Position numbers and translations under genes: made by a program. A DNA stretch of 6,234 nucleotides from JBFFXF01 sp041569895 (GTDB lineage: Bacteria; Planctomycetota; UBA8108; JACQVS01), in assembly GCA_041569895.1 (NCBI GenBank), contig JBFFXF010000357.1, positions 1 through 6,234 of the forward strand, read 5' to 3'. The notes under the pieces were generated by a model that saw only the letters and a program-made list of their open reading frames with translations, was not told the DNA's origin and did no database searches. Shown piece after piece: positions 1 through 5,914 of the stretch; positions within the stretch are counted from its first letter, which is position 1; the number at the start of each line of letters is the position of its first letter.

Positions 1-17
1 GTGACGCGATAACGGTG

Positions 18-92
18 ACGCAGTGACCGTAACGCAGTGACCGTGACGCAGTGACCGTGACGCAGTGACCGTGACGCAGTGACCGTAACGCA
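18..92. repeat. 14-bp tandem repeat (minisatellite) abutting the selB start codon
   Basis: Five full copies of a 14-bp unit, ACGCAGTGACCGTG or with a final A, lie head to tail at 18-31, 32-45, 46-59, 60-73 and 74-87. A sixth copy begins at 88 and breaks off at the selB ATG. Degenerate copies seem to continue left to base 1, so the array probably extends beyond the window. The unit can be read as two related hexamers (GTGACC, GTGACG) plus CA, which ties it to the CGGTCA tract at the far right when reverse-complemented. There are no spacers, so it is not a CRISPR array. Confidence 0.93.
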
Positions 93-2048
93 ATGAAGAG
101 GACCCGGGACCAGGCCGCGGTCGATGACTCCCCGATTCACAACATCGTCATCGGCACGGCCGGGCACATCGATCACGGCAAGACGGCGCTCATCGAGCGC
201 CTGACGGGGATCGACGCCGACCGCCTCCCCGAGGAGAAGGAGCGCGGCATGACGATCGATCTCGGCTTCGCGCGCCTGCGACTCCGCACCGGCCGGCGCG
301 TCGGGATCGTCGACGTGCCCGGCCACGAGCGGTTCATCAAGAACATGGTGGCCGGAGCGACCGGCATCGATCTCGTGCTGCTCGTCGTCGCCGCGGACGA
401 CGGCGTCATGCCGCAGACGCGCGAGCACCTCGAGATCATGAAGCTGCTCGGGCTGCGCCACGGCATCATCGTCGTCACCAAGATCGACCTCGTCCCCGAT
501 GACCTGCGCGAGCTCGCGATCGAGGACGTGCGGGAGACGGTCGAGGGCACGTTCCTGGAGGACGCCCCGATCCAGCCGGTCTCCTCGGTCACCGGCGAGG
601 GGATCGACGAGCTGGTCGACCGCGTGCACGAGTGCGTCAACCGCATCGAGCCGCGCAGCGCCGAGGGCGTCTTCCGCATGCCGATCCAGCGGGTCTTCTC
701 GTCGAAGGGGTTCGGCACCGTCCTCACCGGCATTCCGGTCTCGGGCCAGACGAAGGTGGGCGACACGATCGAGGTGCTACCGCTCGAGCAGAGCGGACGG
801 ATCCGGGGGATCCACGCCTACATGTCCGTCGCGGAGGTGGCCCGAGCGGGCCAGTCGAGCGCACTCAACGTCACCGACGTCGACTACCGCGCCGTGCACC
901 GCGGCATGGTCGTCGCCGCTCCCGCGCAGTTCCGCCACTCGAAGATGCTCGAGGCGCGCCTCCACTACCTGGCCGGGAACCAGCGCCCCCTGCGCCAGCG
1001 AACGCGGATCCGGTTCCACGTCGGCACGGCCGAGGTCCTCGGCGTCGTCTACCTGCTCGAGGACCGCCTGCTCGAGCCCGGCGCGTCCGGCCTCGTGCAG
1101 CTCCGTCTCGACGAGCCGGTGGTCGCGGTGCCGGGCGACCGCTTCATCGTGCGCCTGCACTCCCCGATGGTGACCATCGGCGGAGGCGAGATCCTCGACC
1201 TCTCGCGGTGGCGGCTGAAGTCGGGCAAGCGCTACGTGATCGACCAGCTCCACCGCAAGGAATCGGCGCTGAGCTCGCCGAGCCAGGTCGTGCTCAACGC
1301 CATCGAGGAGCGCGGGTTCGATGCGGTTCCCGAGGCGAGCGCGGGCGAGGGACGCGGCTTTCGGCCCGAGAAGGTGCGCGAGATCATCGCGGAGCTTCTC
1401 GAGGCCGGATCGCTCCGCCGGGCGTCTCGCGCCGGCCACGTCATCTCGACGCGGCGATTCGAGGAGGCGCGAGAGGCGGCCCTCGCGGCAGCCAGGAAGT
1501 TCTTCGACGACCACCCGAGGCGACTGCTGATGGAAAAGACGGTGCTCCGGCAGGCGATCCGGGGCCACGACGTCTTCTTCAACGACCTGCTCGAGGAGCT
1601 GCGCGCCCGCGGCGAGCTCGAGGTGCGCGGCGAGGTGCTCCAGTGGGAGTTTCACAAACCGCGGCTGTCGGAGAGGGAGGCGAGCTTCCGCGACGCGTTG
1701 CTCGAGGCGATGCGCTCGAGCCTCTTCGCGCCGCCGCGCGTCGAGGAGGTCGCGGAGAAAGAGAGCTTCCCCGTCCGCGACGCGCACGCGATCTCGGAGC
1801 TCCTCCTCGAGGAGGGCGCGCTCGTCAAGCTCACCGACGAGATCCTCCTTCACGGCGAGGCGCTGGGCGAGGCGCGCCGCCTGCTGCGGGAGCACCTCGA
1901 GAGCGAGGGCACGATGACGGCATCGCAGGCGAAGAACTGGCTCGGGTCGTCCCGCAAGTACGTCATCCCCCTGCTCGAGCTCCTCGACCGCGAGGGCTTC
2001 ACCATCCGCCGCGGCGACGTCCGCGAGCTACGCAAGCGGGCGGAGTGA
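93..2048 (+). CDS. selB: Selenocysteine-specific translation elongation factor SelB
   Basis: SelB is a GTPase that delivers selenocysteyl-tRNA(Sec) to ribosomes paused at UGA codons followed by a SECIS hairpin. The 651 residues are close to the family norm (E. coli about 614). Visible GTPase motifs are the P-loop GHIDHGKT (24-31), switch I GMTIDLGF (52-59), DVPGH (74-78), TKID (129-132, a normal NKxD variant) and SSVTGEG (about 164-170). Beta-barrel domains II and III follow, from about FRMPIQRVFSSKGFGTV (194-210) to GGGEILD (363-369). C-terminal winged-helix repeats end in SRKYVIPLLELLDREGFT (620-637), the usual SECIS-binding end. ATG at 93 is the only in-frame start after the stop at 72-74. 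It adds a 17-residue tail before the usual NIVIGTAGHIDHGKT start, has no Shine-Dalgarno sequence, and arises where a repeat-unit GTG became ATG. The protein looks complete. It stands alone, convergent with sppA. Confidence 0.96.
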   Translation: MKRTRDQAAVDDSPIHNIVIGTAGHIDHGKTALIERLTGIDADRLPEEKERGMTIDLGFARLRLRTGRRVGIVDVPGHERFIKNMVAGATGIDLVLLVVAADDGVMPQTREHLEIMKLLGLRHGIIVVTKIDLVPDDLRELAIEDVRETVEGTFLEDAPIQPVSSVTGEGIDELVDRVHECVNRIEPRSAEGVFRMPIQRVFSSKGFGTVLTGIPVSGQTKVGDTIEVLPLEQSGRIRGIHAYMSVAEVARAGQSSALNVTDVDYRAVHRGMVVAAPAQFRHSKMLEARLHYLAGNQRPLRQRTRIRFHVGTAEVLGVVYLLEDRLLEPGASGLVQLRLDEPVVAVPGDRFIVRLHSPMVTIGGGEILDLSRWRLKSGKRYVIDQLHRKESALSSPSQVVLNAIEERGFDAVPEASAGEGRGFRPEKVREIIAELLEAGSLRRASRAGHVISTRRFEEAREAALAAARKFFDDHPRRLLMEKTVLRQAIRGHDVFFNDLLEELRARGELEVRGEVLQWEFHKPRLSEREASFRDALLEAMRSSLFAPPRVEEVAEKESFPVRDAHAISELLLEEGALVKLTDEILLHGEALGEARRLLREHLESEGTMTASQAKNWLGSSRKYVIPLLELLDREGFTIRRGDVRELRKRAE

Positions 2049-2057
2049 CGCATCGAG

Positions 2058-2117
2058 TCGGATCGGAATCGGTATCGGAGTCGGAATCGGCCATCGGAAT
2101 CGGTATCGGTATCGGTC
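2058..2117. repeat. TCGGNA-type hexanucleotide tract
   Basis: About ten consecutive imperfect hexamers of the form TCGGAA, TCGGTA or TCGGAG begin ten bases after the selB stop. The first unit is one base short, and one 7-bp unit (TCGGCCA, 2087-2093) shifts the phase. The left edge, CGCATCGAGTCGGA (2049-2062), is the exact reverse complement of the right edge of the CCGANT tract at 6064-6077. The tract lies wholly between two convergent genes and is not part of either protein. Confidence 0.9.
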
Positions 2118-2142
2118 ACCGGACTCCGCAACCAAAGCCTTC

Positions 2143-2220
2143 GAGGACGAGGACGAGGACGGGCAGGGGAACGGGCACGGGCCCGGGCCCGGGAACGGGG
2201 ACGGGGACGGGAACGAAAAC
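2143..2220. repeat. GRGNMC-type hexanucleotide tract, 13 in-phase units
   Basis: Thirteen hexamers run without a phase break: GAGGAC three times, then GGGCAG, GGGAAC, GGGCAC, GGGCCC twice, GGGAAC, GGGGAC twice, GGGAAC and GAAAAC. Guanine at positions 1 and 3 is kept in all units except for none lost at position 1, and the last base is C in all but one unit. Variation is concentrated at positions 2, 4 and 5. The tract ends five bases before the sppA stop codon, so it is the immediate 3' flank of sppA. About 25 bp of unrelated sequence separate it from the TCGGNA tract. Confidence 0.9.
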
Positions 2221-2232
2221 CCCGCTCACGGG
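2215..2232 (-). terminator. Weak terminator-like hairpin overlapping the sppA stop codon
   Basis: On the minus strand CCCG-TGAG-CGGG (2232 to 2221) is followed by G and four T residues. The stem is only 4 bp and the stop codon lies in its loop. It is placed where an sppA terminator would be expected, but is too short to be convincing. The adjacent G/C-rich hexamer tract could contribute further structure. Confidence 0.25.
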
Positions 2233-3209
2233 ACCCAGAGATAGAGGAAGCGCGTCTCGGGAAGGCGGCCGGTGGAGATCTCGAGCGTGAGGCCGCCGTC
2301 CGCCGGGCTCTCGATCGAGTAGAGGTTGCCTCCGGGCCGCCCCGCCCTCGTGTAGCGCACCACCGCGGCGCCCGGCTCGCGGCTTCGCTCCCGCGCCTCG
2401 CGGATGGCGTCGTCGAGATACCCGACCGAATCGACCAGGCCGCGGGCGCGCGCCTCGGCCGCGGCCCAGACCGTGCCGTCGGCGAGCGCGCTGACCTCGT
2501 CGCGCGAAAGGCCCGTCCGCCCCTCGTCGACGACCTCGACGAAGCGCTCGTGAAGCTGTCGGACGATGCCGTCGAGGATCTGCACCTCCTGCTCCGACGC
2601 CGGCCGGAACGGCGAGCCGAGGTCCTTGTAGTCTCCGGATTTGATGGTCAGGAAGGAGACGCCGATCTTCCTCATCAGGCCGTCGACGTTGACCGTCTGC
2701 AGCAGCACGCCGATGCTCCCGACCACGGCGGTCGGGTGCGCGACGATGGTGTCGGCGGCGGTGGCGATGTAATAGCCGCCGGATGCGCCGGTCTCGACGA
2801 TGCACGCGACCACCGGCAGCTTCCTCTTGCGCTTGAGCTCGAGCACCTCGCGGCGAATCACGTCGCATGCGGTCGCTTCGCCGCCGGGGCTCGAGATGCG
2901 CAGCAACAGAGCGACGACCTCGGGATCGTCCTCGACGACCTCGAGCCGCGACTGGATCTCGTCGAGCGCATTCGGCGTGCTGTAGACCGCGCTCGAAAAC
3001 TCGCGGGACGTGATGGTGCCCTCGATATCGATGATGGCGACCTTCGGGCGGTAGAAGTACCCCTCGCCGCTCTCGATGATGGTCTCGCGCAACGGCATCG
3101 GCTTCAGGAGGTCGGCGACCGGAATCACGATGCACCCCGCGAGCGAGGCGACGGCGACCACCGCCAGCGCGAGAACGGAGTTGGCGCGAGAGAGGACCCG
3201 AAGTTCCAT
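2226..3209 (-). CDS. sppA: Signal peptide peptidase SppA-like S49 serine protease, predicted lipoprotein
   Basis: SppA-family peptidases degrade cleaved signal peptides and other membrane-associated peptides with a Ser-Lys dyad. From ATG at 3209 the protein has 327 residues. The N-terminus is a lipoprotein signal with a hydrophobic stretch and lipobox SLAGC (Cys26). The S49 fold follows: KVAIIDIEGTI (56-66), the LLLRISSPGGE segment (102-112), nucleophile Ser143 in ETGASGGYY, and general-base Lys195 in IKSGDYKDLGSP. The 52-residue Ser-Lys spacing matches the short single-domain B. subtilis SppA (Ser147/Lys199). The E. coli type is about twice as long. GTG at 3212 is an alternative start directly before the ATG. 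There is no good Shine-Dalgarno sequence; a promoter just upstream suggests a very short or absent leader. The gene is monocistronic, divergent from the GlcG-like gene and convergent with selB. The specific substrate is unknown. Confidence 0.93.
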   Translation of the reverse strand: MELRVLSRANSVLALAVVAVASLAGCIVIPVADLLKPMPLRETIIESGEGYFYRPKVAIIDIEGTITSREFSSAVYSTPNALDEIQSRLEVVEDDPEVVALLLRISSPGGEATACDVIRREVLELKRKRKLPVVACIVETGASGGYYIATAADTIVAHPTAVVGSIGVLLQTVNVDGLMRKIGVSFLTIKSGDYKDLGSPFRPASEQEVQILDGIVRQLHERFVEVVDEGRTGLSRDEVSALADGTVWAAAEARARGLVDSVGYLDDAIREARERSREPGAAVVRYTRAGRPGGNLYSIESPADGGLTLEISTGRLPETRFLYLWVP

Positions 3210-3218
3210 CACGCGCGT

Positions 3219-3248
3219 ACTCTACGGCAGCGTCGCGGGCGAGGTCAA
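3219..3248 (-). promoter_or_regulatory. Sigma70-like promoter for sppA
   Basis: On the minus strand TTGACC (3248-3243) lies 18 bp from TAGAGT (3224-3219). The -35 box matches consensus at five of six bases and the -10 box at four. The -10 box ends only 9 bases before the sppA ATG, so transcription would begin at or within a few bases of the start codon, possibly on the GTG at 3212. That would give a leaderless or nearly leaderless mRNA, consistent with the missing Shine-Dalgarno. This is inferred from consensus match alone. Confidence 0.4.
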
Positions 3249-3453
3249 GGCGGCGCGCGACCGCCCGGTTGACGACGAGCCCGCGCATCGCCTACCATCC
3301 CGGCGGTTTGTTGTGAACGGGTCGGCGACACCCCCGCGACGTCGCAGCGGCACTGCATCGTTCAGTCCGACCCCAACGCGAGGCGCAGGGCCGAGAGGAA
3401 AGGGGCGCATCGAGGGCGTCGGCGGGCAGTCCATATCCACTTCATGGGTCTTT

Positions 3454-3482
3454 CACGTCACGGTCAGAGAGACCGTCACGTG
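3454..3482. promoter_or_regulatory. 29-bp dyad, operator-like or 5' leader hairpin
   Basis: CACGTCACGGTC (3454-3465) and GACCGTCACGTG (3471-3482) form an inverted repeat around the 5-base centre AGAGA, with 11 of 12 positions paired (mismatch C3459/C3477). It sits 36 bp before the GlcG-like start codon. The symmetry suits a dimeric repressor site or a leader hairpin. No regulator can be named. Its arms share GTCACGGTCA with the CGGTCA tract at 6141-6234. Confidence 0.55.
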
Positions 3483-3507
3483 CGGTCAAATCGGACACCA
3501 CGCGGAC

Positions 3508-3512
3508 AGGAG
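3508..3512 (+). promoter_or_regulatory. Shine-Dalgarno AGGAG that fixes the GlcG-like start
   Basis: AGGAG ends 6 bases before ATG at 3519, a standard spacing. It favours this ATG over the in-frame ATG at 3444, which would put 25 charged residues before an otherwise normal signal peptide. Confidence 0.85.
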
Positions 3513-3518
3513 AGCAAG

Positions 3519-4367
3519 ATGACACGGAAACACGCCCTGATCCCGGTCGCCGTCGCCGCATTCGCTATCGCTTCCCTGCTCCTCGGAGACGCCGCCGTCG
3601 GCCGGCGCATCCGTGCGAACGAGGAGAAGCCCCGTCGCGAGCGCGACGATGGCAGACCCCGACGCGACCGGCACCCCGACCTTCCGTCGCACGCCGCGCT
3701 CAGGGCGGCGCTGACGGAGGCGAGGAACGAGGAGAACGGCGGCTTCGGGCTCGACATGTGGGCGACGATCGTCGACCGGGACGGCGTCGTCGTCGCGGTG
3801 GCGTTCACCGGCGAGGACCGCGGATCGCAATGGCCGGGCAGCCGGGTCATCTCGGCCCAGAAGGCGAACACCGCCAACGCGTTCAGTCTCCCCGGCCTGG
3901 CCCTGTCGACGGCGAACCTCTTTTCCGCCGTCCAGCCGGGCGGCAGCCTCTTCGGGCTGCAGCACTCCAATCCCGTTGACACCGACGTCGCCTACCGCGG
4001 TTCCTCGAGCCGCTACGGACAGCGCAAAGACCCGATGGTCGGAAGGAAGATCGGCGGCGTCAACGTGTTCGGCGGCGGCCTCGCCCTGTACGATTCGACC
4101 GGCACGCTCGTCGGGGCGATCGGGGTGAGCGGCGACAGCTCGTGCGCGGATCACAACATCGCCTGGAGGACGAGACACCTCCTCGAGCTCGACTACGTCC
4201 CGGGCGGCGTCAGCCCGCGAGGCGACGACACCATCATCTTCGACATCGAGGACGGCTCGAGCGCGGGCGGATTCGGTCACCCGCACTGCATCGGCGGGAA
4301 CGAGGAGAACGAGGCGGCGATCGCGGCGGGCCTCCCGCCCGTGCGGGAGGTGGCGGGCGACGAGTGA
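3519..4367 (+). CDS. Exported GlcG/HbpS-type (DUF336) heme-binding-like protein
   Basis: The GlcG/HbpS family (Pfam Haem_degrading, formerly DUF336) includes the Streptomyces extracellular heme-binding sensor protein HbpS and the uncharacterised glycolate-locus protein GlcG. From ATG at 3519 the protein has 282 residues. It has a signal sequence (positive MTRKH, then a hydrophobic run to about residue 27), a highly charged Arg/Asp/Glu linker (about 29-52) and the conserved domain. Domain landmarks are MWATIVDRDGVVVAVAF (80-96), VISAQKANTANAFS (110-123), GGVNVFGGGLALYD (179-192) and GTLVGAIGVSGDSSCADHNIAWR (195-217). An insertion between the KANTA and GGVNVF motifs (about 124-178) and a C-terminal extension with GFGHPHC (251-257) make it longer than minimal GlcG (about 140 residues). 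Heme binding is inferred from family only. Cys209, Cys257 and the C-terminal histidines are possible ligands. The gene is monocistronic. Confidence 0.85.
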   Translation: MTRKHALIPVAVAAFAIASLLLGDAAVGRRIRANEEKPRRERDDGRPRRDRHPDLPSHAALRAALTEARNEENGGFGLDMWATIVDRDGVVVAVAFTGEDRGSQWPGSRVISAQKANTANAFSLPGLALSTANLFSAVQPGGSLFGLQHSNPVDTDVAYRGSSSRYGQRKDPMVGRKIGGVNVFGGGLALYDSTGTLVGAIGVSGDSSCADHNIAWRTRHLLELDYVPGGVSPRGDDTIIFDIEDGSSAGGFGHPHCIGGNEENEAAIAAGLPPVREVAGDE

Positions 4368-4386
4368 TCGCGTCGCACAAGCGCCC

Positions 4387-4416
4387 CGCCGGGGAGCCAT
4401 GGGGGGCTCCCCGGCG
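4387..4416. terminator. Bidirectional terminator-like hairpin between convergent genes
   Basis: A perfect 12-bp inverted repeat, CGCCGGGGAGCC (4387-4398) and GGCTCCCCGGCG (4405-4416), encloses the 6-base loop ATGGGG. It starts 20 bases after the GlcG-like stop and ends 57 bases before the PilX-like stop, where a shared terminator is expected. Neither side has a T tract, so it may protect mRNA ends or work with Rho rather than act as a classical intrinsic terminator. Confidence 0.65.
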
Positions 4417-4473
4417 TGCCGACGTCCCCCCGCGCGCCTCCGGCGTAGGTACCCGTCCCCCGGCGCGCCTCGC

Positions 4474-5634
4474 TCAGCGGATGCCGTAGGAGAGTACGCT
4501 GACCGTCTGCGGGGCCGCGGCGGCGAAGCCCCTGGCGGTCGTCACGCGGTCGTGCGAGAAGAGGATCGCCGCGCCGTCCCTCGCCTCCACGAGGTGCGCG
4601 GATCCACGGGTGGCGGTCTGCGCCCCGTTGACGTGGAGCAGCAGCGCCCCGACGATCCGCGCGTCGTTCTCGAGCCGGACCCGGCTTTCACCGGCGCCCG
4701 ACTGGCCGTCCACGTGGACGAGGATCGGGCCGTGCCACGAGGCCGAGTGGCGCATCACCAGGGCCGACTCCGATCCGGGGGCGATCACCTCGACGATCAG
4801 CGTCCCGTGGCCGGTGAATCCCTCCTCGAGGACGAGCGAGTCGCGCGGCCCGAGCCAGGCGTACACCAGGACCGGCTCGTCGGGGCTCCCGAACGAGCCG
4901 GTGTCGGCGTCCCCGAGGACTCGGCTGCCGTGGATGCGCTCGTCGGAGTTGGTCCTCGCGAACCTGCGAACAGCGTCGAGCGTCGCCGAGCGGTCGTCGG
5001 CACGCTCCGTCGTCGCGTCGGGGACGCCCTCGAGCGTCGCGCCGGGCGCGATGCGCGTGAACAGCCCGACCTCGCCCGGCACCCGATTCATCGCCACGCC
5101 GTGGATGGCGTCTCGCTGATCGGCGAAGCGGAAGCCGTCGGCGGCGTGGTCCATGCCGCTGATCGAGGCGGAGCCCAGGAGCGTCACCGAGGCGCCATCG
5201 ATCGCGAGCGCCGCGCCGAGATCGAGGGTCATGTCGACCGCGCCGCCCGGAACGAACCCGTCGTGGAGCTTGAGGAGCGCCTCGACGGTCTCCTCGGTCT
5301 CCCCGATGGTGCCCGTGCTCCGCACGCGGAACACGCCCTCCGAGAGGGTCGCGATCTCGATCTCGATGGTGCCGCCGGCGATGGAATCGATCGTCGTCAC
5401 CCCGACGGCGGCGTTCCCCGCTCTGCGGACGCGCGCCTTGCCGATGGCCACCCCCGAATCGGCCAGATAGAAGGTCTCCGTCCGGAGCTTGGTCCCCTTC
5501 TTCGAGCTCAAGCCGATGACCGCGAGCTGACTCAGACCCGCGGCGAGCGCGCAGACGCACAGGGCCGGGATGAGAATGGTCATCAGGGCCGCTCCCCGAC
5601 GTCGCGAGCTGGTGGTCCTTGCCCGATCACTCAC
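4474..5634 (-). CDS. PilX-like type IV pilus/pseudopilus assembly protein
   Basis: The N-terminus matches the PilX_N/class III-signal-like pattern of minor pilin-associated proteins. A short basic leader, SRRRGAALMTILIP (10-23), runs into one hydrophobic segment (about 15-42), followed by the characteristic TETFYLADSGVAIGKA (52-67), equivalent to the AFxxAExG motif of PilX and GspK-like proteins. The remaining 320 residues form a beta-rich, low-lysine domain with GTLIVEV and GPILVHV-type strands, as in exported surface passenger domains. I do not recognise a specific subfamily. GTG at 5634 gives 386 residues and follows GGAGG at 8-base spacing. An ATG at 5709 would add 25 residues (with CVRC) before the basic leader, which is atypical. 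Such proteins are usually encoded with other minor pilins (FimT, PilV, PilW, PilY1), but none is present here. It is monocistronic and convergent with the GlcG-like gene. PilX-like class is fairly sure, the exact role is not. Confidence 0.78.
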   Translation of the reverse strand: MSDRARTTSSRRRGAALMTILIPALCVCALAAGLSQLAVIGLSSKKGTKLRTETFYLADSGVAIGKARVRRAGNAAVGVTTIDSIAGGTIEIEIATLSEGVFRVRSTGTIGETEETVEALLKLHDGFVPGGAVDMTLDLGAALAIDGASVTLLGSASISGMDHAADGFRFADQRDAIHGVAMNRVPGEVGLFTRIAPGATLEGVPDATTERADDRSATLDAVRRFARTNSDERIHGSRVLGDADTGSFGSPDEPVLVYAWLGPRDSLVLEEGFTGHGTLIVEVIAPGSESALVMRHSASWHGPILVHVDGQSGAGESRVRLENDARIVGALLLHVNGAQTATRGSAHLVEARDGAAILFSHDRVTTARGFAAAAPQTVSVLSYGIR

Positions 5635-5642
5635 ACCTCTGT

Positions 5643-5647
5643 CCTCC
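5643..5647 (-). promoter_or_regulatory. Shine-Dalgarno GGAGG supporting a GTG start for the PilX-like gene
   Basis: On the minus strand GGAGG (5647-5643) is followed by 8 bases and GTG at 5634. The upstream ATG at 5709 has no comparable site. This decides the start in favour of GTG, giving a normal short basic leader. Confidence 0.75.
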
Positions 5648-5726
5648 AACGAATCGCCCGACCGAAACGCTTCCTCGTGCCCTTTCGGACACCTGACACA
5701 CACCGCCATCTGAAGAGCAAGAAGCA

Positions 5727-5745
5727 GGCCGGACCCGCTCCGGCC
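5727..5745 (-). terminator. GC hairpin followed by a pyrimidine-rich run on the minus strand
   Basis: GGCCGGA (5727-5733) and TCCGGCC (5739-5745) pair around CCCGC. Read leftward, the stem is followed by TGCTTCTTGCTCTTC. This resembles a terminator for leftward transcription arriving from the right, insulating the PilX-like gene, but the run is only partly T and no leftward gene is visible upstream. It could instead be leader structure. Confidence 0.3.
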
Positions 5746-5838
5746 CCCGCCCGGTTGCCGCGCGGAATCACCGCCCGCGGAGGGCGGAAGGGCGTGCTCC
5801 GGGCCGGATTGCGACGGGGGTCAAGAGTGTCGAAGGGC

Positions 5839-5890
5839 TGGACACCCGGTGGTCACCGGGGGTGTGTCCGTCGCGGAGCGCAAGTGTCCA
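5839..5890. repeat. Nested inverted repeats built on TGGACAC/GTGTCCA
   Basis: GGACAC (5840-5845) and GTGTCC (5864-5869) enclose a second dyad, CCGGTG (5846-5851) with CACCGG (5854-5859), leaving a 4-base bulge. A further copy, GTGTCCA (5884-5890), can pair with TGGACAC (5839-5845) instead. The two alternatives are mutually exclusive. No gene overlaps it and its role is unknown. Confidence 0.6.
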
Positions 5891-5914
5891 GGGGATGTTC
5901 AGGGGCGGGCGCGA

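Larger units (their letters stand above)
3210..3518. other. 309-bp divergent intergenic region
   Basis: This gap separates the divergent starts of sppA and the GlcG-like gene. It holds the candidate sppA promoter at its left end, and a 29-bp dyad and a good ribosome binding site at its right end. I see no convincing gene in the middle (about 3250-3450): the open frames there lack supporting features. A clear sigma70 promoter for the rightward gene was not found. Confidence 0.7.

Noticed and set aside
1..92. Possible CRISPR array at the left end
   Set aside because: The 14-bp units are directly adjacent, with no unique spacers, and are far shorter than CRISPR repeats.
777..1895. Long open frame on the minus strand inside selB
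   Set aside because: It lies fully antisense to a clear SelB, shows Arg/Leu/Glu-rich composition typical of a GC-rich shadow frame, and has no recognisable domain.
2116..3288. Minus-strand open frame overlapping sppA and running into the hexamer tract
   Set aside because: It is a different frame of sppA. Its Arg-rich body and a terminal VP-dipeptide run come from the shadow frame and from the repeat tract.
3444..3518. Upstream ATG at 3444 as the start of the GlcG-like gene
   Set aside because: It would put 25 charged residues before a normal signal peptide, would lie within the dyad region, and lacks the AGGAG that precedes 3519.
4365..4448. UGA stop of the GlcG-like gene as a selenocysteine codon, with the hairpin at 4387-4416 as a SECIS element
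   Set aside because: SelB is encoded in the window and the hairpin loop lies 31 bases after UGA, so it was considered. The domain is already complete, read-through would add only 26 unremarkable codons before TAG at 4446, and the loop starts with AT rather than having an early G. A terminator role is simpler.
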